Under the pieces are notes generated by a model. That model was not told the origin of the DNA. It saw only the letters and a list, made by a program, of their open reading frames with translations, and made no database searches. A stretch of DNA of 34,147 nt. It comes from Tubiluchus corallicola (Eukaryota; Priapulida; Priapulimorpha; Priapulimorphida; Tubiluchidae). Below are positions 33,452-34,147 of the stretch, piece by piece. The translations under genes and the position numbers were made by a program. How positions within the stretch are numbered: the first letter of the stretch is position 1; each line of letters begins with the position of its first letter. Location of the stretch: contig JAQGDQ010000393.1 of the NCBI GenBank assembly GCA_030141605.1, positions 120,001 through 154,147 on the forward strand, read 5' to 3'.

Positions 33452-34147
33452 GCATGTACACTGTACATGTAGGCATGTACTTGACTTTTGCAGATGCTGC
33501 TATTGCAAGAAAAACTTATTTTTAAGACAGATGTTTCTCTTAAATGTATTGTAGTTTAAAAACATGTAACCATTCTGACTAATGCTTAATTTTTGAACAC
33601 AAAGTATAATTTTTTTATGTGGGATCTGTTACATTTGACTGAGCTGATGAAGTGCGGAAGAAAGACCATGTTTACAATAGAAGTGACTTTGTTTTGTTTT
33701 CTAAGATAATTCATATTGTAAGTGACGACGTTCTAGTCTCGGTTCTGTATCATGTAGTTCATGTTCTTGATCGAATCTTATTATAGAAAAGGTTGCTGAT
33801 AATAACTTTCAGCTATAATTAATAAAAGGTAATTAACTAGATATGGGTATTCTGCAGATATTTAATGTTCGGGAATAGGTCTTTTAATTGCCTATAATGG
33901 CCTAGAAAATTGTGGAGGTATGAACTATGATAGGTACGAGTAGACGTTTTCGTGAGCTTCGGGGATAAACTTTTTTGTCCCAATGGTCTGTGTTGTGGTA
34001 AATTTGGAGGTGAGTATACTGTCCAAAGATCTGAAAGTCTAGTTAGTAGGCGTTGAAAAGTAAAGGAGGGAGCACTGCCACACCAGCCTCATAGAACATA
34101 GGGTAGAACCTTATTTTTATTTTTTTCAGTATCATTTACAGCAACAC
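33452..34147. other. no recognised gene
   Basis: A+T-rich with no ORF above 60 codons and no repeat recognised. Confidence 0.6.

Overview
The window is A+T-rich nuclear DNA of an animal, probably a marine invertebrate. This rests on one spliced gene of a metazoan family, degenerate CCCTAA (vertebrate-type telomere) arrays, and a dense load of short non-autonomous DNA transposons and simple repeats. I cannot place it to species or phylum. There are no bacterial features.

Only one protein gene is well supported: a minus-strand RELCH (KIAA1468) orthologue at 26775-30677. It has two coding exons (30677-28793 and 28237-26775) joined across a 555-bp phase-1 intron and predicts 1,115 residues. The protein carries a LisH domain, coiled coils and HEAT repeats, and is expected to link Rab11-positive recycling endosomes to the trans-Golgi in cholesterol traffic. 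Everything left of it, about 26 kb, is a gene desert made of repeats.

Layout: 1-3.1 kb, unremarkable DNA with a 38-bp minisatellite. 3.08-3.63 kb, a TTAA-flanked inverted-repeat element carrying CRE motifs. 4.2-7.6 kb, tetranucleotide and pentanucleotide arrays and two minisatellites. 11.4-12.1 kb, a 121-bp direct duplication. 12.7-13.25 kb, a second TTAA element. 14.3 and 17.3 kb, telomere-like tracts. 15.8-16.3 kb, a tandem tRNA-derived SINE. 17.18 kb, a 109-bp hairpin MITE. 17.4 kb, a TG/CG tract. 18.3-18.6 kb, a 56-bp minisatellite. 19.17-19.3 kb, a CpG-rich cluster of RFX, palindromic and NRF1-like motifs in front of a doubtful 148-codon ORF. 20.49-21.79 kb, two TTAA elements head-to-head. 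23.29 kb, a 101-bp pogo-like MITE. 26.8-30.7 kb, RELCH. 31.2-33.45 kb, a cluster of hAT-type MITEs rich in TTCGAA, one nested inside another.

I see no new multi-gene system. The most informative structures are the TTAA element family, whose termini and target duplications can be read from independent copies, the self-nested hAT MITEs, the tandem tRNA-SINE, and the intron-poor RELCH gene.
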